Assembly (NCBI GenBank): GCA_910588045.1
Contig: CAJUPS010000030.1
Span: forward strand, 1-32,673
Source of the DNA: an uncultured Oscillospiraceae bacterium
GTDB taxonomy: Bacteria; Bacillota; Clostridia; Oscillospirales; Oscillospiraceae
Length of the DNA: 32,673 nt
Direction: 5' to 3'
The notes beneath the pieces were generated by a model. The model was not told where the DNA came from. It was given only the letters and a program-made list of their open reading frames with translations, and did no database searches. This document shows, piece after piece, positions 8,608-16,071 of this stretch. A program made the position numbers and the translations under genes. How positions within the stretch are numbered: the first letter of the stretch is position 1; each line of letters begins with the position of its first letter.

Positions 8608-9021
8608 ATGTCGGTGATGATACAGGTTGATTTTCTGCTGTACCCTGTTGGACATAGTGACTTCCTGCACGCCTTTTTCTCTACCATCTGCGGCCAGCTG
8701 GAGCATGGCCGGTGGGGAAGCAAATATCCCTATCTTATGAACTGCTTGTACCAGGGCAGACTGGAGTGGAACGACATCCCTCCGGCGCGGAAGGAGCTGG
8801 AGGAGGTGGCGCGGCGGCTGAAGAGGTATCCCCCGTCCAGTGTGGTATGGGATATAGATGATCCGGCCAGGCAGCCGCCCTGGGGGAACAATATCAGCGA
8901 GGAGATCACCAGCCTGGCCAACTACTTTGTCACCAGTGACGGCCGGGATCTCATAGAGGTGCTGCGTCTTGCCTTCCGCGATGCGGAAGAGCTGCGGCAT
9001 TGCATTGAAATTGTGAGCTGA
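8608..9021 (+). CDS. immunity protein 70 (Imm70) family protein
   Basis: A 137-residue protein. I chose ATG 8608 because GGAGG lies 12-16 bases upstream; an in-frame ATG at 8569 lies inside the previous gene. Conserved elements include SDFLHAFFSTIC, LEHGRWGSKYPYLMNCLYQG, ELEEVARRLKRYPPSSVVWD and then PPWGNNISEEITSLANYFVT followed by SDGRDLIEVL. These fit the Imm70 family, whose members act as antidotes encoded next to polymorphic toxin genes. This assignment is from memory of the family pattern. It is the last gene of the plus-strand run; a strong hairpin begins 4 bases after its stop. No toxin gene is adjacent. Confidence 0.8.
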   Translation: MSVMIQVDFLLYPVGHSDFLHAFFSTICGQLEHGRWGSKYPYLMNCLYQGRLEWNDIPPARKELEEVARRLKRYPPSSVVWDIDDPARQPPWGNNISEEITSLANYFVTSDGRDLIEVLRLAFRDAEELRHCIEIVS

Positions 9022-9024
9022 ATA

Positions 9025-9070
9025 AATGCCAGAGGGAGACTTGCAATTTGACAAGTCTCCCTCTGGCATT
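9025..9070. terminator. perfect 19-bp inverted repeat after the Imm70-like gene
   Basis: The arms at 9025-9043 and 9052-9070 are exact reverse complements with an 8-base loop (CAATTTGA). The repeat starts 4 bases past the stop of the Imm70-like gene. There is no clear T-run on either side, so intrinsic termination is likely but not classical. Being symmetric, it could also insulate the convergent minus-strand gene that ends at 9149. Confidence 0.6.
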
Positions 9071-9148
9071 ATGCGTGGTACAGCCTCCAACGCTCCTGAT
9101 TGGATATATAAAAGCTTTTGGCAACTATTTTTCTGTAAACCATCAAAC

Positions 9149-9517
9149 CTAATCCTCCACGATACCATAGATTGCTTTATCAATGTCCGACAGAATCGTC
9201 TCCAAAATGACAAATTCCGCTCGCTCAAATATCGCGGTCACTAAGTCCCCCGAATTTAGCTGCATCTCCATGGATCGTGTCGAACCTCCCTGCTCTATAT
9301 CGGTTCCCACCACATAGAAACCTTTTCCCCAAGGTTCTTCAATGCCCACTTGAAAACGTTGCACTCCAAACAGCTTCAGTTCATGAACAAGCATCGGAGG
9401 GCTTGGACTTTTTAACTGAAGCACCACTTGCTTATTCCGATAATCAACCGTGATGTCCCTCAATTCAAAATCGTGGAACAGGCCCGCTCCCTCCAGATGT
9501 TCCAAGAGGTCAGACAT
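9149..9517 (-). CDS. small hypothetical protein (FHD motif), immunity-type by context
   Basis: A 122-residue protein. The ATG at 9517 follows AAGGGGTGG on the minus strand, and a good promoter lies just upstream. The sequence starts MSDLLEHLEGAGLFHDFELRDI, then has alternating strands (VVLQLKSPSPPMLVHELKLFGV) and the turn EEPWGKGFYVVGTD. The FHDxEL start followed by beta strands is seen in several small immunity-like and DUF families, but I cannot name one. No membrane segment. It stands alone on the minus strand, convergent with the Imm70-like gene. Confidence 0.65.
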   Translation of the reverse strand: MSDLLEHLEGAGLFHDFELRDITVDYRNKQVVLQLKSPSPPMLVHELKLFGVQRFQVGIEEPWGKGFYVVGTDIEQGGSTRSMEMQLNSGDLVTAIFERAEFVILETILSDIDKAIYGIVED

Positions 9518-9541
9518 AAAACCACCCCTTATCTGTCACAG

Positions 9542-9569
9542 ATTATACTATATTCTGCGGTTTTTGCAA
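9542..9569 (-). promoter_or_regulatory. sigma-A-type promoter of the FHD-motif gene
   Basis: On the minus strand a -35 box TTGCAA (9564-9569) is followed by a 16-base spacer and a perfect -10 box TATAAT (9542-9547). It is 25 bases upstream of the start codon at 9517, leaving room for a short leader with the ribosome site. Confidence 0.65.
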
Positions 9570-9706
9570 GCTGCTCGGAATAGGAGGGGGCTGCCATTTC
9601 AGGTAGATTCTATCCCTGTGCTTCAAAGCCCTGTCCATTTGCTCCGGGCATGGGAGCAATCAATCATGCCTTGCAGTCTTGCGATAGATGCCAGAATAAG
9701 CCACTT

Positions 9707-11125
9707 TTACTCCACCGCTTGCAGCAGCACCAAATCATCGGGGGCGCTGTAGGTCAGAAAGGACAGCCCATGCGTCCAATATTCCTTTTTATCTAGGTAG
9801 GAGGTAAACAGCTTCGCGCAGTGGTGGAGTTTATCATCATCATACATTCGTTCCTGACCCGCGGCCATCTGACGGTCGGACTGGTAAATCAGGGATGGCC
9901 GCACTGTCACATACAGCGGATCGCTGTGCTCGCCCCCAACAGGCCACTTGTGCTCCTCCTCCCAGGCCTCGATCCGCTCCCGGACGCCCTCCCGGAGGCG
10001 GAGCTGATCTCCCACCGCCGCAAAACGGGCTTCCACGAAAGGCCGCAGAGCTTTTCGGGTGCTGGAGGCCATATCGCTGTTCTCATCCTTCACTTCCTCC
10101 CGGGTGTAGTACACTCCGCCCGCCGATTCAGCCAGCAGATCGATCCCGTCCGTCCAGCCCGGCTCACAGGGGCACAGTGCATAGCACGCCTCCGCCGTGA
10201 AGCCCTCCTGCGTGGACACCCAGAAGTCCCCCATAGGCGTGACCTGCCAGATCTGCCGGATGATTTTGCCGTCCGATGTCCGCAGCTGCTCCCGCAGGGC
10301 CAGATGGGGCAGGGCATAGGCGATGTCGCTGAGCGTTCCATAAGAAGACCCGCGCTTGGAAAAGACCATCCCCTCCGCCATCATCACCGGTTGATCCTTG
10401 ACAAGCTGGATGCCCAAAGGCACCTCGCTCTGCTCGTCATAGCGCCGGAAGCATCGGATCGACACCCGCATACGCTCCTCCACTGGGCCGCCCCAGTCCT
10501 CCTCCCGCAGCACAACACGATCCAGGGATACACTGTCATCCCAAAAGTCGTACTGAAAGCCCAGCCCATCCACCAGCGGCAGAACCTCCTCCAGGGGCTG
10601 GCCGTGGTAGTCGAAGTCCAGGAAGCTGTACTCACGGCCAAGGCTTGTGGAGTGGGAGGCAAAGAAGTCCTCATCATTGGAGTAGATCCGCACGCTGTGC
10701 TCCAGCGCCTGGAGCAGGCCGTACAGATCCCGGAAGTATTCGTCCAGAGCCCTCCCCAGCGCCAGGCCGCTGCGGTTGTCCGCACAGAGCTGCGGTGGCC
10801 GGGTCTCCACATAGACTTGGAACTCCTCGCCGTCCAGAGACACAGTGACCAGCGCATCGCTGCCGATCTCCGCGCTGAAGATCACCGTATAGGTGCCCAC
10901 CTCTACGTCCAGGACCTCGGCCTTGCCGCCGTAGGTGTCTGCGACGTGGGCCAGGGCCATTTCCGAGGTCACGCGCTCCATGTTCCGTTTCTCTTCCTGA
11001 TACTCCAGATATTTGCAGCTGGATAGAGCGGCCGCGCACAACATAGCCGGCAGGAACGCCAGGATCACACGCCTGGTCACAACTTTTGGCATATTGCTTC
11101 TATGCCGCACAGATAGTCCCTCCAT
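9707..11125 (-). CDS. lipoprotein of unknown function
   Basis: A 472-residue protein. I chose ATG 11125, which has AGGAGG directly upstream; the in-frame TTG at 11140 lies before that site. The N-terminus has a basic stretch (VRHRSNMPKVVTRR), a hydrophobic segment (VILAFLPAMLCAAAL) and the lipobox LSSC. It is therefore predicted to be cleaved by signal peptidase II and tethered to the outer face of the membrane. The rest is a soluble domain with many short strands (VGTYTVIFSAEIGSDALVTV) and no family I recognise. It starts 92 bases after the SMI1/KNR4 gene ends on the same strand. In an immunity island a periplasm-side lipoprotein could protect against a contact-delivered toxin, but this is speculation. 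Confidence 0.75.
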   Translation of the reverse strand: MEGLSVRHRSNMPKVVTRRVILAFLPAMLCAAALSSCKYLEYQEEKRNMERVTSEMALAHVADTYGGKAEVLDVEVGTYTVIFSAEIGSDALVTVSLDGEEFQVYVETRPPQLCADNRSGLALGRALDEYFRDLYGLLQALEHSVRIYSNDEDFFASHSTSLGREYSFLDFDYHGQPLEEVLPLVDGLGFQYDFWDDSVSLDRVVLREEDWGGPVEERMRVSIRCFRRYDEQSEVPLGIQLVKDQPVMMAEGMVFSKRGSSYGTLSDIAYALPHLALREQLRTSDGKIIRQIWQVTPMGDFWVSTQEGFTAEACYALCPCEPGWTDGIDLLAESAGGVYYTREEVKDENSDMASSTRKALRPFVEARFAAVGDQLRLREGVRERIEAWEEEHKWPVGGEHSDPLYVTVRPSLIYQSDRQMAAGQERMYDDDKLHHCAKLFTSYLDKKEYWTHGLSFLTYSAPDDLVLLQAVE

Positions 11126-11217
11126 GCGTCCTCCTTGCAATCTTCAATGTAGAAATCTCCCTGGCAGTTCTGCGCACATATCAGGAAAAGACATCCTTTA
11201 CTTCACAAATCAGCGTT

Positions 11218-11670
11218 TTATATAATCGCATTCCTTCCATAGCAGAGGTTGTAATAGTCCCGGATAAGGTCTGCGAGAGAACCAGTCTGGTATCGAAGCT
11301 CGTCCTCCTTTGCCCCCCACACCGCCATCTCGTGATCCCATCGATAAATCGCCCCGCTCTGTGCTTCCCCTCCCTCGACTTTATAGGCAAAAAGGTTCCC
11401 GGCGCCATCCGTTCCGAAAAACAGCAGGGAGCCAATCGGATAATTTTCTGAATACGGATAGGCGTTGTACGTTATGATGTCCTCCAATGCCAGGAGCAGA
11501 TCGCAGTCCCCATCCATTTCCATCAGCATCTCCCGCAGTTCCTGGGGAAATCGGATGCTGGTCTGCTGCTCCGCCTGGGATATTTCCGCCATGCCCGCCG
11601 GGGGCCGCGGCCTGATCTCATCGCCATATTTTCGGGTTGTTCTAAACTCATTTACCAATTCAAGGTACAT
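11218..11670 (-). CDS. SMI1/KNR4 (SUKH-1) family protein
   Basis: A 150-residue protein. I chose ATG 11670, which has GGAGGG six bases upstream. An in-frame ATG at 11724 lies upstream of the -10 box and is unlikely to be transcribed. Family features: ISQAEQQTSIRFPQELREML (the helix that opens SUKH domains), a D-I-I strand region, then SLLFFGTDGAGNLFAYKV and IYRWDHE. SUKH proteins are among the commonest immunity proteins for polymorphic toxins, often nuclease or deaminase toxins. No toxin is adjacent here. It precedes the lipoprotein gene on the same strand and has its own strong promoter. Confidence 0.87.
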   Translation of the reverse strand: MYLELVNEFRTTRKYGDEIRPRPPAGMAEISQAEQQTSIRFPQELREMLMEMDGDCDLLLALEDIITYNAYPYSENYPIGSLLFFGTDGAGNLFAYKVEGGEAQSGAIYRWDHEMAVWGAKEDELRYQTGSLADLIRDYYNLCYGRNAII

Positions 11671-11704
11671 ATTGGCCCTCCACGGAGAAAGTTTTACACG
11701 CTCA

Positions 11705-11734
11705 ATTATAGTAGGCCATTCCATTTCATGTCAA
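11705..11734 (-). promoter_or_regulatory. strong sigma-A promoter of the SMI1/KNR4 gene
   Basis: On the minus strand a perfect -35 box TTGACA (11729-11734) is followed by an 18-base spacer and a perfect -10 box TATAAT (11705-11710). It lies 35 bases upstream of the chosen start at 11670 and supports that choice. Confidence 0.8.
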
Positions 11735-11764
11735 GATGGTTTCTGGTCTGCATTGGTGAAAGGC

Positions 11765-11796
11765 AAGGAGACAGTTCCCTACGAAACTGCCTCCTT
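11765..11796 (-). terminator. probable terminator of the 83-residue gene
   Basis: The arms 11765-11776 and 11785-11796 can form a 12-bp stem with one G-U pair and an 8-base loop. It is 20 bases past the stop at 11817 for leftward transcription. Only a short pyrimidine run follows, so strength is uncertain. Confidence 0.5.
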
Positions 11797-11816
11797 TGGT
11801 GCATATCGGGTATTTC

Positions 11817-12068
11817 TTAAAGCCAGTCATATAGTTCCACTAACTTGGGATACACTGTTTTTATTACATCGGGCATAGAGTCCACTGATGGGTCAAGAAC
11901 AAAAACTTCCAAGAATTTCTTTAGCTCCTCACGATATTCTGATTGTGTGGTACAGTTTATAGAGCTAAAAAAATCAAAATCCGCTTTATAGGGAAAGTGT
12001 GCAGGCATATTTTCTGCAATCTCTCTTATAAAAAGTTTGACGTCTGTTAAATCACGAAAGCTTGACAA
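11817..12068 (-). CDS. small hypothetical protein, possible immunity-type
   Basis: An 83-residue reading frame that I start at TTG 12068, because GAGAGGGGG lies about 8 bases upstream. It reads SSFRDLTDVKLFIREIAENM and later DFDFFSSINCTTQSEYREEL, KKFLEVFVLD and YPKLVELYDWL, a plausible helical protein. The open frame continues upstream, but there it is out of frame with the lipase remnant and should not be read as one protein. Composition is AT-rich relative to the lipase remnant next to it. The position directly after a hydrolase remnant in an immunity island suggests an antidote-like role, which is inference. Confidence 0.45.
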   Translation of the reverse strand: MSSFRDLTDVKLFIREIAENMPAHFPYKADFDFFSSINCTTQSEYREELKKFLEVFVLDPSVDSMPDVIKTVYPKLVELYDWL

Positions 12069-12082
12069 TATACTGCCCCCTC

Positions 12083-12480
12083 TCAATACCCTTGGCGCTT
12101 CAAATCCGCCGCCAGCTTTACATAGAACTCCCGCGCATCGAAACCCCGGATGTTCTCCCGGTTCAGGTCCACCACATCGCCGTGGGAGATGCCCCGCTTC
12201 CCTTCCGGTTCCAGGAGGGTGAACCGCTCTCCCCACTTGGCCGACTCCACCGACACCAGCCCATCGTTCAGGCCGTCGAAGTGCTTGGCGATGGGGTAGG
12301 TCATATTCAGCGGGAATTTGCCACGCTGGGCCTTCTTGCAGTAGGACAGACGCTCTCATACACCACGCCGTGTCATCGGGCATCACCTCGTTCCGGGCCA
12401 GGCACGCGCTCTCCGTCAGGTCGGTCACCGCCGCCGCGGACTGCTGCTGGCCGTAGTAGATCGTGGAATGAAGATGATGG
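12083..12480 (-). pseudogene. remnant of an alpha/beta-hydrolase (lipase/esterase family), frameshifted
   Basis: The last 73 codons (12083-12304) read FDGLNDGLVSVESAKWG, then KRGISHGDVVDLNRENI and FDAREFYVKLAADLKRQGY. This looks like the C-terminus of an esterase/lipase-family protein, including the NDGLV region around the catalytic Asp and the GISHGD motif with the catalytic His. Upstream, the matching sequence continues in other frames: YCKKAQRGKFPLN in this frame, VVYESVC in a second, and AAVTDLTESACLARNEVMPD in a third. At least two frameshifts therefore separate the pieces, and the N-terminal half with the GxSxG nucleophile is missing. It is a decaying gene fragment. A polymorphic-toxin or secreted lipase origin is possible but not shown. 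Confidence 0.65.
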
Positions 12481-12555
12481 TATAATCGGGGTGACAAATC
12501 GTTGTTTGAGGAGAAGGAATCAATATATTTAGGCCATCCCGGAAGCACAGGCGCT

Positions 12556-12735
12556 TTATTTGCCAGTGTACTCGTCATATTCTGACAGAGCTGCGTGCAC
12601 ACGTTCTACCTCATCCAAAATATACGCCTCGATAGCCTCGGCACTCGTATCGAGCTCTGCCGATAGCTCATAGGAACCGATCCTAATGAGACAGGATCTA
12701 TCCTCTGGCCATGCGGGCTCCCGATATGTGAGCAT
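12556..12735 (-). CDS. short hypothetical reading frame, doubtful
   Basis: A 59-residue reading frame whose ATG (12735) overlaps the stop of the truncated membrane-protein fragment (TAATG). It reads MLTYREPAWPEDRSCLIRIG, then AEAIEAYILDEVERVHAALS and a Glu/Tyr-rich end. It looks like a plausible helical C-terminus. The open frame extends upstream to 12882, but that part overlaps the paralogue fragment in another frame and has no ribosome site. It may be a gene fragment joined to another fragment by recombination. Confidence 0.35.
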   Translation of the reverse strand: MLTYREPAWPEDRSCLIRIGSYELSAELDTSAEAIEAYILDEVERVHAALSEYDEYTGK

Positions 12736-12851
12736 TATGGAGACGCCATCAGCAGATGATAGTCCGTCATCCAGATAGTGACTGCTATACAGGGGAAGGC
12801 AAGCCATACGGCCAGAAATGAGTATAGATATTTTTTGACGCGCATTCCCAT
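12735..12851 (-). pseudogene. truncated paralogue of the island membrane protein (5747-6322)
   Basis: A 38-codon frame starting at ATG 12851 (or 12845), with GGGGAGCGG just upstream. It reads VKKYLYSFLAVWLAFPCIAV then TIWMTDYHLLMASP and stops. The intact gene at 5747 has LRKFLYLYLALCLAFPCIVI then IIWMMDYNLL in the same positions. The match covers the first membrane helix and ends abruptly, so this is a 5' fragment of a second copy, on the opposite strand about 7 kb away. Confidence 0.7.
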
Positions 12852-12947
12852 CCGCTCCCCACGATCTTCCTATATGGGCCATTGTAGCACAGGAACCGGC
12901 GTTTTTCCACTGGGCTTTTCCATGCCGCTCTCAAATGCGTTAATAAT

Positions 12948-12979
12948 AAGAAGTACCAGCTTTCCAGCTGGTACTTCTT
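12948..12979 (-). terminator. intrinsic terminator of the greA-lysS operon
   Basis: A perfect 13-bp stem (12948-12960 with 12967-12979) and a 6-base loop, 34 bases past the lysS stop for leftward transcription. On the minus strand it is followed by ATTATTAA, a T/A-rich tail. Confidence 0.75.
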
Positions 12980-13012
12980 CTGCTTTACTCGTTCCTTTTC
13001 ATTTGCCGAAAT

Positions 13013-14509
13013 TTAATCCAGCGGCTTCATCGTGGGGAACAAAATCACATCCCGAATGGAGTCGCTTCCGGTGAGCAGCATAACGCACCGGTCGATGCCG
13101 ATGCCCAAGCCGCCTGTCGGGGGCATACCGTACTCCAGCGCGGTGAGGAAGTCCTCATCCATCATACCGGCCTCGTCGTTGCCGCTGAGGCGGTCCGCCA
13201 CTTCCTTCTCAAAGCGCTGGCGCTGGTCAATCGGGTCGTTGAGCTCCGAGAAGGCATTGCCCATCTCGCTGCGGCAGATAAACAGCTCGAACCGCTCCGT
13301 CACCCGTGGGTCCTTGGGCGAGCGCTTCGCCAGCGGCGACACGTCCACGGGGTGCATGGTGATGAAGGTGGGCTGTACCAGCTTTCCCTCCACCTTCTGG
13401 TCAAAGCATTCATACAGCGCGTGACCCCAGGTGGGCTCCACGCCGTCCATGTCCACTCCCACGCTCCTGGCGGCGGCTACGGCCTCCTCGTCAGAGGAGA
13501 TGCCCATAAAGTCCACCCCCAGGTGCTGCTTCACCGCCTCGGCCATGCTCAACCGGGGCCAGCCGGGAGTCAGGTCGATCTCCTCCCCCTGCCACTGGAC
13601 CTGGTAGCCGCCGCAGATGTCTTTGGCCGCGCCGCTGAGCAGCGCCTCAAACAGGTCCATCATGTCGTTAAAGTCGGCATACGCCTCGTAGAGCTCCACC
13701 GTGGTGAACTCCGGATTGTGCTTGGTGTCCATGCCCTCGTTGCGGAAGATGCGTCCCACCTCGTAGACCCGCTCCATGCCGCCCACGATCAGCCGCTTGA
13801 GGTTCAGCTCCGTGGCAATGCGCATGTACATGTCAATATCCAGGGTGTTGTGGTGCGTGATGAAGGGCCGAGCGGTAGCGCCGCCGCTGATGGTGTTCAG
13901 GACCGGCGTCTCCACCTCCATATAGCCCCGGTTGTCCAGGAAATTCCGCAGGTACTTGATAAAGGCGCTGCGGATCTCAAAATTCCGGCGGACCTCCGGG
14001 TTGACGATCAGGTCCACATACCGCTGGCGGTAGCGGGTCTCCTTGTCGGTGAGGCCGTGGAACTTCTCCGGCAGGGGCAGAAGAGATTTCGAGAGAAGCG
14101 TGATCTCCCGCCCCCGGACGCTCATCTCCCCCCGCTGGGTGCGGAAGACCTCCCCCCGCACGCCCACGATGTCGCCGATGTCGTACTTCTTAAAGCGGTT
14201 GTAGGCGTCCTCGTCCATCTCGTCCTTCCGGGCGTAGAGCTGGATGCGGCCGGACTTGTCCTGGAGGTCGCAGAAGCTGACCTTCCCCATGCCCCGCTTG
14301 CTCATGAGACGACCGGCGATGGTGACCTCCGTGCCCTCCAGGGCGTCGAAGTTGTCCTTGATCTCCTGGGCACGGCGGCTGACCACAAATTTTGTCTCCT
14401 GAAAGGGGTCCCGGCCCTCGCCCTGGAGGGCGGAGAGCTTCTCCCGGCGGACCTTCAAAATTTCACTGAGGTCCTGCTGGACCTCAGGCGCGGTATTCTT
14501 TTCAGCCAT
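13013..14509 (-). CDS. lysS: lysyl-tRNA synthetase, class II
   Basis: A 498-residue enzyme that charges tRNA-Lys with lysine in the cytosol. An N-terminal OB-fold anticodon-binding domain lies at about residues 60-170 (VTIAGRLMSKRGMGKVSFCD). The class II catalytic core follows, with motif 1 near RYRQRYVDLIVNPEVRRNFE, motif 2 (GRIFRNEGMDTKHNPEFTTV) and motif 3 (GLGIGIDRCVMLLTGSDSIR). Length is usual for bacterial LysS. The start has AGAGGAGAG upstream. It follows greA by 25 bases, a greA-lysS pairing known in several Firmicutes. I saw no T-box leader before either gene. Confidence 0.97.
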   Translation of the reverse strand: MAEKNTAPEVQQDLSEILKVRREKLSALQGEGRDPFQETKFVVSRRAQEIKDNFDALEGTEVTIAGRLMSKRGMGKVSFCDLQDKSGRIQLYARKDEMDEDAYNRFKKYDIGDIVGVRGEVFRTQRGEMSVRGREITLLSKSLLPLPEKFHGLTDKETRYRQRYVDLIVNPEVRRNFEIRSAFIKYLRNFLDNRGYMEVETPVLNTISGGATARPFITHHNTLDIDMYMRIATELNLKRLIVGGMERVYEVGRIFRNEGMDTKHNPEFTTVELYEAYADFNDMMDLFEALLSGAAKDICGGYQVQWQGEEIDLTPGWPRLSMAEAVKQHLGVDFMGISSDEEAVAAARSVGVDMDGVEPTWGHALYECFDQKVEGKLVQPTFITMHPVDVSPLAKRSPKDPRVTERFELFICRSEMGNAFSELNDPIDQRQRFEKEVADRLSGNDEAGMMDEDFLTALEYGMPPTGGLGIGIDRCVMLLTGSDSIRDVILFPTMKPLD

Positions 14510-14534
14510 ATTCTCTCCTCTTTCGTATCCCGGG

Positions 14535-15014
14535 TTACCTCTCTATTTTGTCGATCCGGTATTTGATCTCCCCGGCGGGGGCGTTGACGGTGACGGTCTC
14601 CCCCTCCCGGTGGTTCATGAGGGCCTTGCCGAAGGGGGAGTCCTCGCTGATGATGCCGTGCATGGCGTCCGCCTCCTGGCTGCCCACGATTTTGAAGTTG
14701 CGGCTGGCGCCGCCGCTGAGGGCGGTCACGGTGACGGTGGAGCCAATGGTCACCTGGTCGGTGGGCATATCGCCCTCCTCAATGACGACGGCGTGGAGCA
14801 GCACATTCTCCAGCTCACCGATCCGGGAGTAGAGCTTGCCCTGTTCGTTTTTGGCCTCGTCGTACTCGCTGTTCTCGCTGAGATCGCCAAAGCCCCGGGC
14901 CACCTTGATCATCTCCGCCACCTCGTCACTGCGGGTGGTCTTCAGGTAGCTGAGCTCCTTTTGCAGCTCGTCAAAGCGGGCCTGGCTCATTTTGTACTCT
15001 TTTTTCGTACTCAT
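14535..15014 (-). CDS. greA: transcription elongation factor GreA
   Basis: A 159-residue factor that binds in the RNA polymerase secondary channel and rescues backtracked complexes by stimulating transcript cleavage. The N-terminal coiled coil contains GDLSENSEYDEAKNEQG, whose acidic tip (the D and E of the GDLSENxEY motif) drives cleavage. The C-terminal FKBP-like domain includes VTIGSTVTVT, VGSQEADAMHGIISEDSPFG and a KxL-type core. The full length is present. The start has GGAAAGGA 9 bases upstream. The greA-lysS operon runs leftwards. A MITE-like element ends 76 bases upstream of the start, and an 8-bp GC hairpin (15047-15072) lies in the leader. Confidence 0.97.
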   Translation of the reverse strand: MSTKKEYKMSQARFDELQKELSYLKTTRSDEVAEMIKVARGFGDLSENSEYDEAKNEQGKLYSRIGELENVLLHAVVIEEGDMPTDQVTIGSTVTVTALSGGASRNFKIVGSQEADAMHGIISEDSPFGKALMNHREGETVTVNAPAGEIKYRIDKIER

Positions 15015-15087
15015 ATCGTGCGGTCCTTTCCATCTTCCGTACAGGCCGCCGCAGTCCGGCGGGCCTGCGGCGCTATACTGCTGAGTC

Positions 15088-15254
15088 TAAGAACCTGTAT
15101 TCATAACCGGGGGATGCTGGATGGGCAAGGATTTTTTCCGCCAGACAAGGAAATTTTTTGCAGCAATCCTGGCGGATTGCAAGGAAAATTGACGCAGTAT
15201 GGCGAAAAAAAGACTGCCCAGACAGCGTGCAACGGTTGTGAATACAGGTTCTAA
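15088..15254. mobile_element. MITE-like palindromic element, copy 1
   Basis: A 161-bp element at 15091-15251, flanked by TAA at 15088-15090 and 15252-15254. The terminal inverted repeats are 19 bp with one mismatch (GAACCTGTATTCATAACCG at the left end; 15233-15251 at the right). The inside is an imperfect palindrome along its whole length, so a transcript could fold into one long hairpin with its apex near 15170. It has no coding capacity. A second copy lies at 19722-19882 in opposite orientation, about 17 differences by eye (about 89% identity). The 3-bp TNA-type flanks resemble target duplications of the IS5/IS1031 group; that source is inferred. Confidence 0.75.
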
Positions 15255-15293
15255 TTCTCATTCATAGCATTATATCGGGATTTTTCCGTTCTG

Positions 15294-16031
15294 TCAACCA
15301 GGAATTTCCGCCAGAAGCGTCTCCAGCGGCAAAGCGCCCATGGCATACAGCGCGGCCGTCAGCTGCTCCTGGTCACAGTTGCTCTCCATCTGCGCAGCCA
15401 CCTCTGCGGGCAGGCACAGCGGCAGTCTTCCCCGCCCCGCCTCACCGCCGGGATAGAGGGCATACAGGATGGGGTTATCCAGCTTCAGATCCGTCCTGGG
15501 GGAGAAGAGAACCAGCGCATCCGCCCGGTCCAGCTGGTCCGGCGACGGCTCCAGCAGCAGGGAGATGCCATACTCCCGCCGCAGGTCTCTGGCGAAGCTC
15601 TCCGCGCCCCGGGCGCTGAGCAGCACGTATCGGTAGCTGAGGGCCAGGGCCTTGGCGCACTCGGTGACCTCCCTGACCGCCCGCTCGCCGGAGATGGCCA
15701 CCACCGCCCGGGTGGGCTGGAATCCACCGGACTCCAGCCGCCGCCGGGTCAGCGGCGCCGCCAGCGCCCGGCGCAGGGGCAGGGTGTCGATTGGCAGGAT
15801 CCCTTGCCGGATGAACAGGGCCGTATAGGGAAAATCCACCGGGAACACGGCGGAACGGGCCCCCGCTTCCCGGAGCATCCGCGCGCCCTGCCGGGCGCGG
15901 AACCGGGCCAGCGGCCCGTTTGGCCGGGCCTCCAGGGCCATACGCAGCGTGATAAAGCTTCCACCGGAGAATTGACGCTCGCCGAGCTCGGGCCGCCTGG
16001 GGCCCTCTCCATAGATGATATAACCTAACAT
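15294..16031 (-). CDS. hypothetical protein conserved-looking, unknown function
   Basis: A 245-residue soluble protein. The ATG at 16031 is preceded by GGGAGGC at 9 bases. The N-terminus, MLGYIIYGEG, is followed by an Arg-rich helix region (LARFRARQGARMLREAGARS). A central segment, TRAVVAISGERAVREVTECA, then helices and YRYVLLSARGAESFARDL, looks like an alternating alpha/beta (Rossmann-like) fold, but no glycine-rich nucleotide loop is clear. The end, TAALYAMGALPLETLLAEIPG, is helical. No signal peptide. I cannot name the family. The ribosome site lies in the 3' arm of a hairpin (16041-16071), so its translation could be structure-controlled. Confidence 0.75.
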   Translation of the reverse strand: MLGYIIYGEGPRRPELGERQFSGGSFITLRMALEARPNGPLARFRARQGARMLREAGARSAVFPVDFPYTALFIRQGILPIDTLPLRRALAAPLTRRRLESGGFQPTRAVVAISGERAVREVTECAKALALSYRYVLLSARGAESFARDLRREYGISLLLEPSPDQLDRADALVLFSPRTDLKLDNPILYALYPGGEAGRGRLPLCLPAEVAAQMESNCDQEQLTAALYAMGALPLETLLAEIPG

Positions 16032-16040
16032 TCTGATACC

Positions 16041-16071
16041 GCCTCCCGGTGGACTATATGCCCCGGGAGGC
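16041..16071 (-). promoter_or_regulatory. hairpin masking the ribosome site of the upstream-unknown gene
   Basis: In the minus-strand transcript GCCTCCCGG (16063-16071) pairs with CCGGGAGGC (16041-16049) over a 13-base loop. The second arm contains the Shine-Dalgarno sequence GGGAGG for the gene starting at 16031. The start codon itself is 9 bases outside the stem. A translational switch is possible; a chance by-product of the surrounding hairpin cluster is the alternative. Confidence 0.5.

Noticed and set aside
11817..12602. Reading the whole stretch as one 261-residue protein
   Set aside because: Its middle is out of frame with the lipase remnant and has an Arg/Gly/Pro-rich out-of-frame look. 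Only the last ~83 codons are plausible as a gene.
14510..15090. T-box or lysine riboswitch leader ahead of greA-lysS
   Set aside because: The leader shows only an 8-bp GC hairpin and no T-box consensus or conserved riboswitch core.
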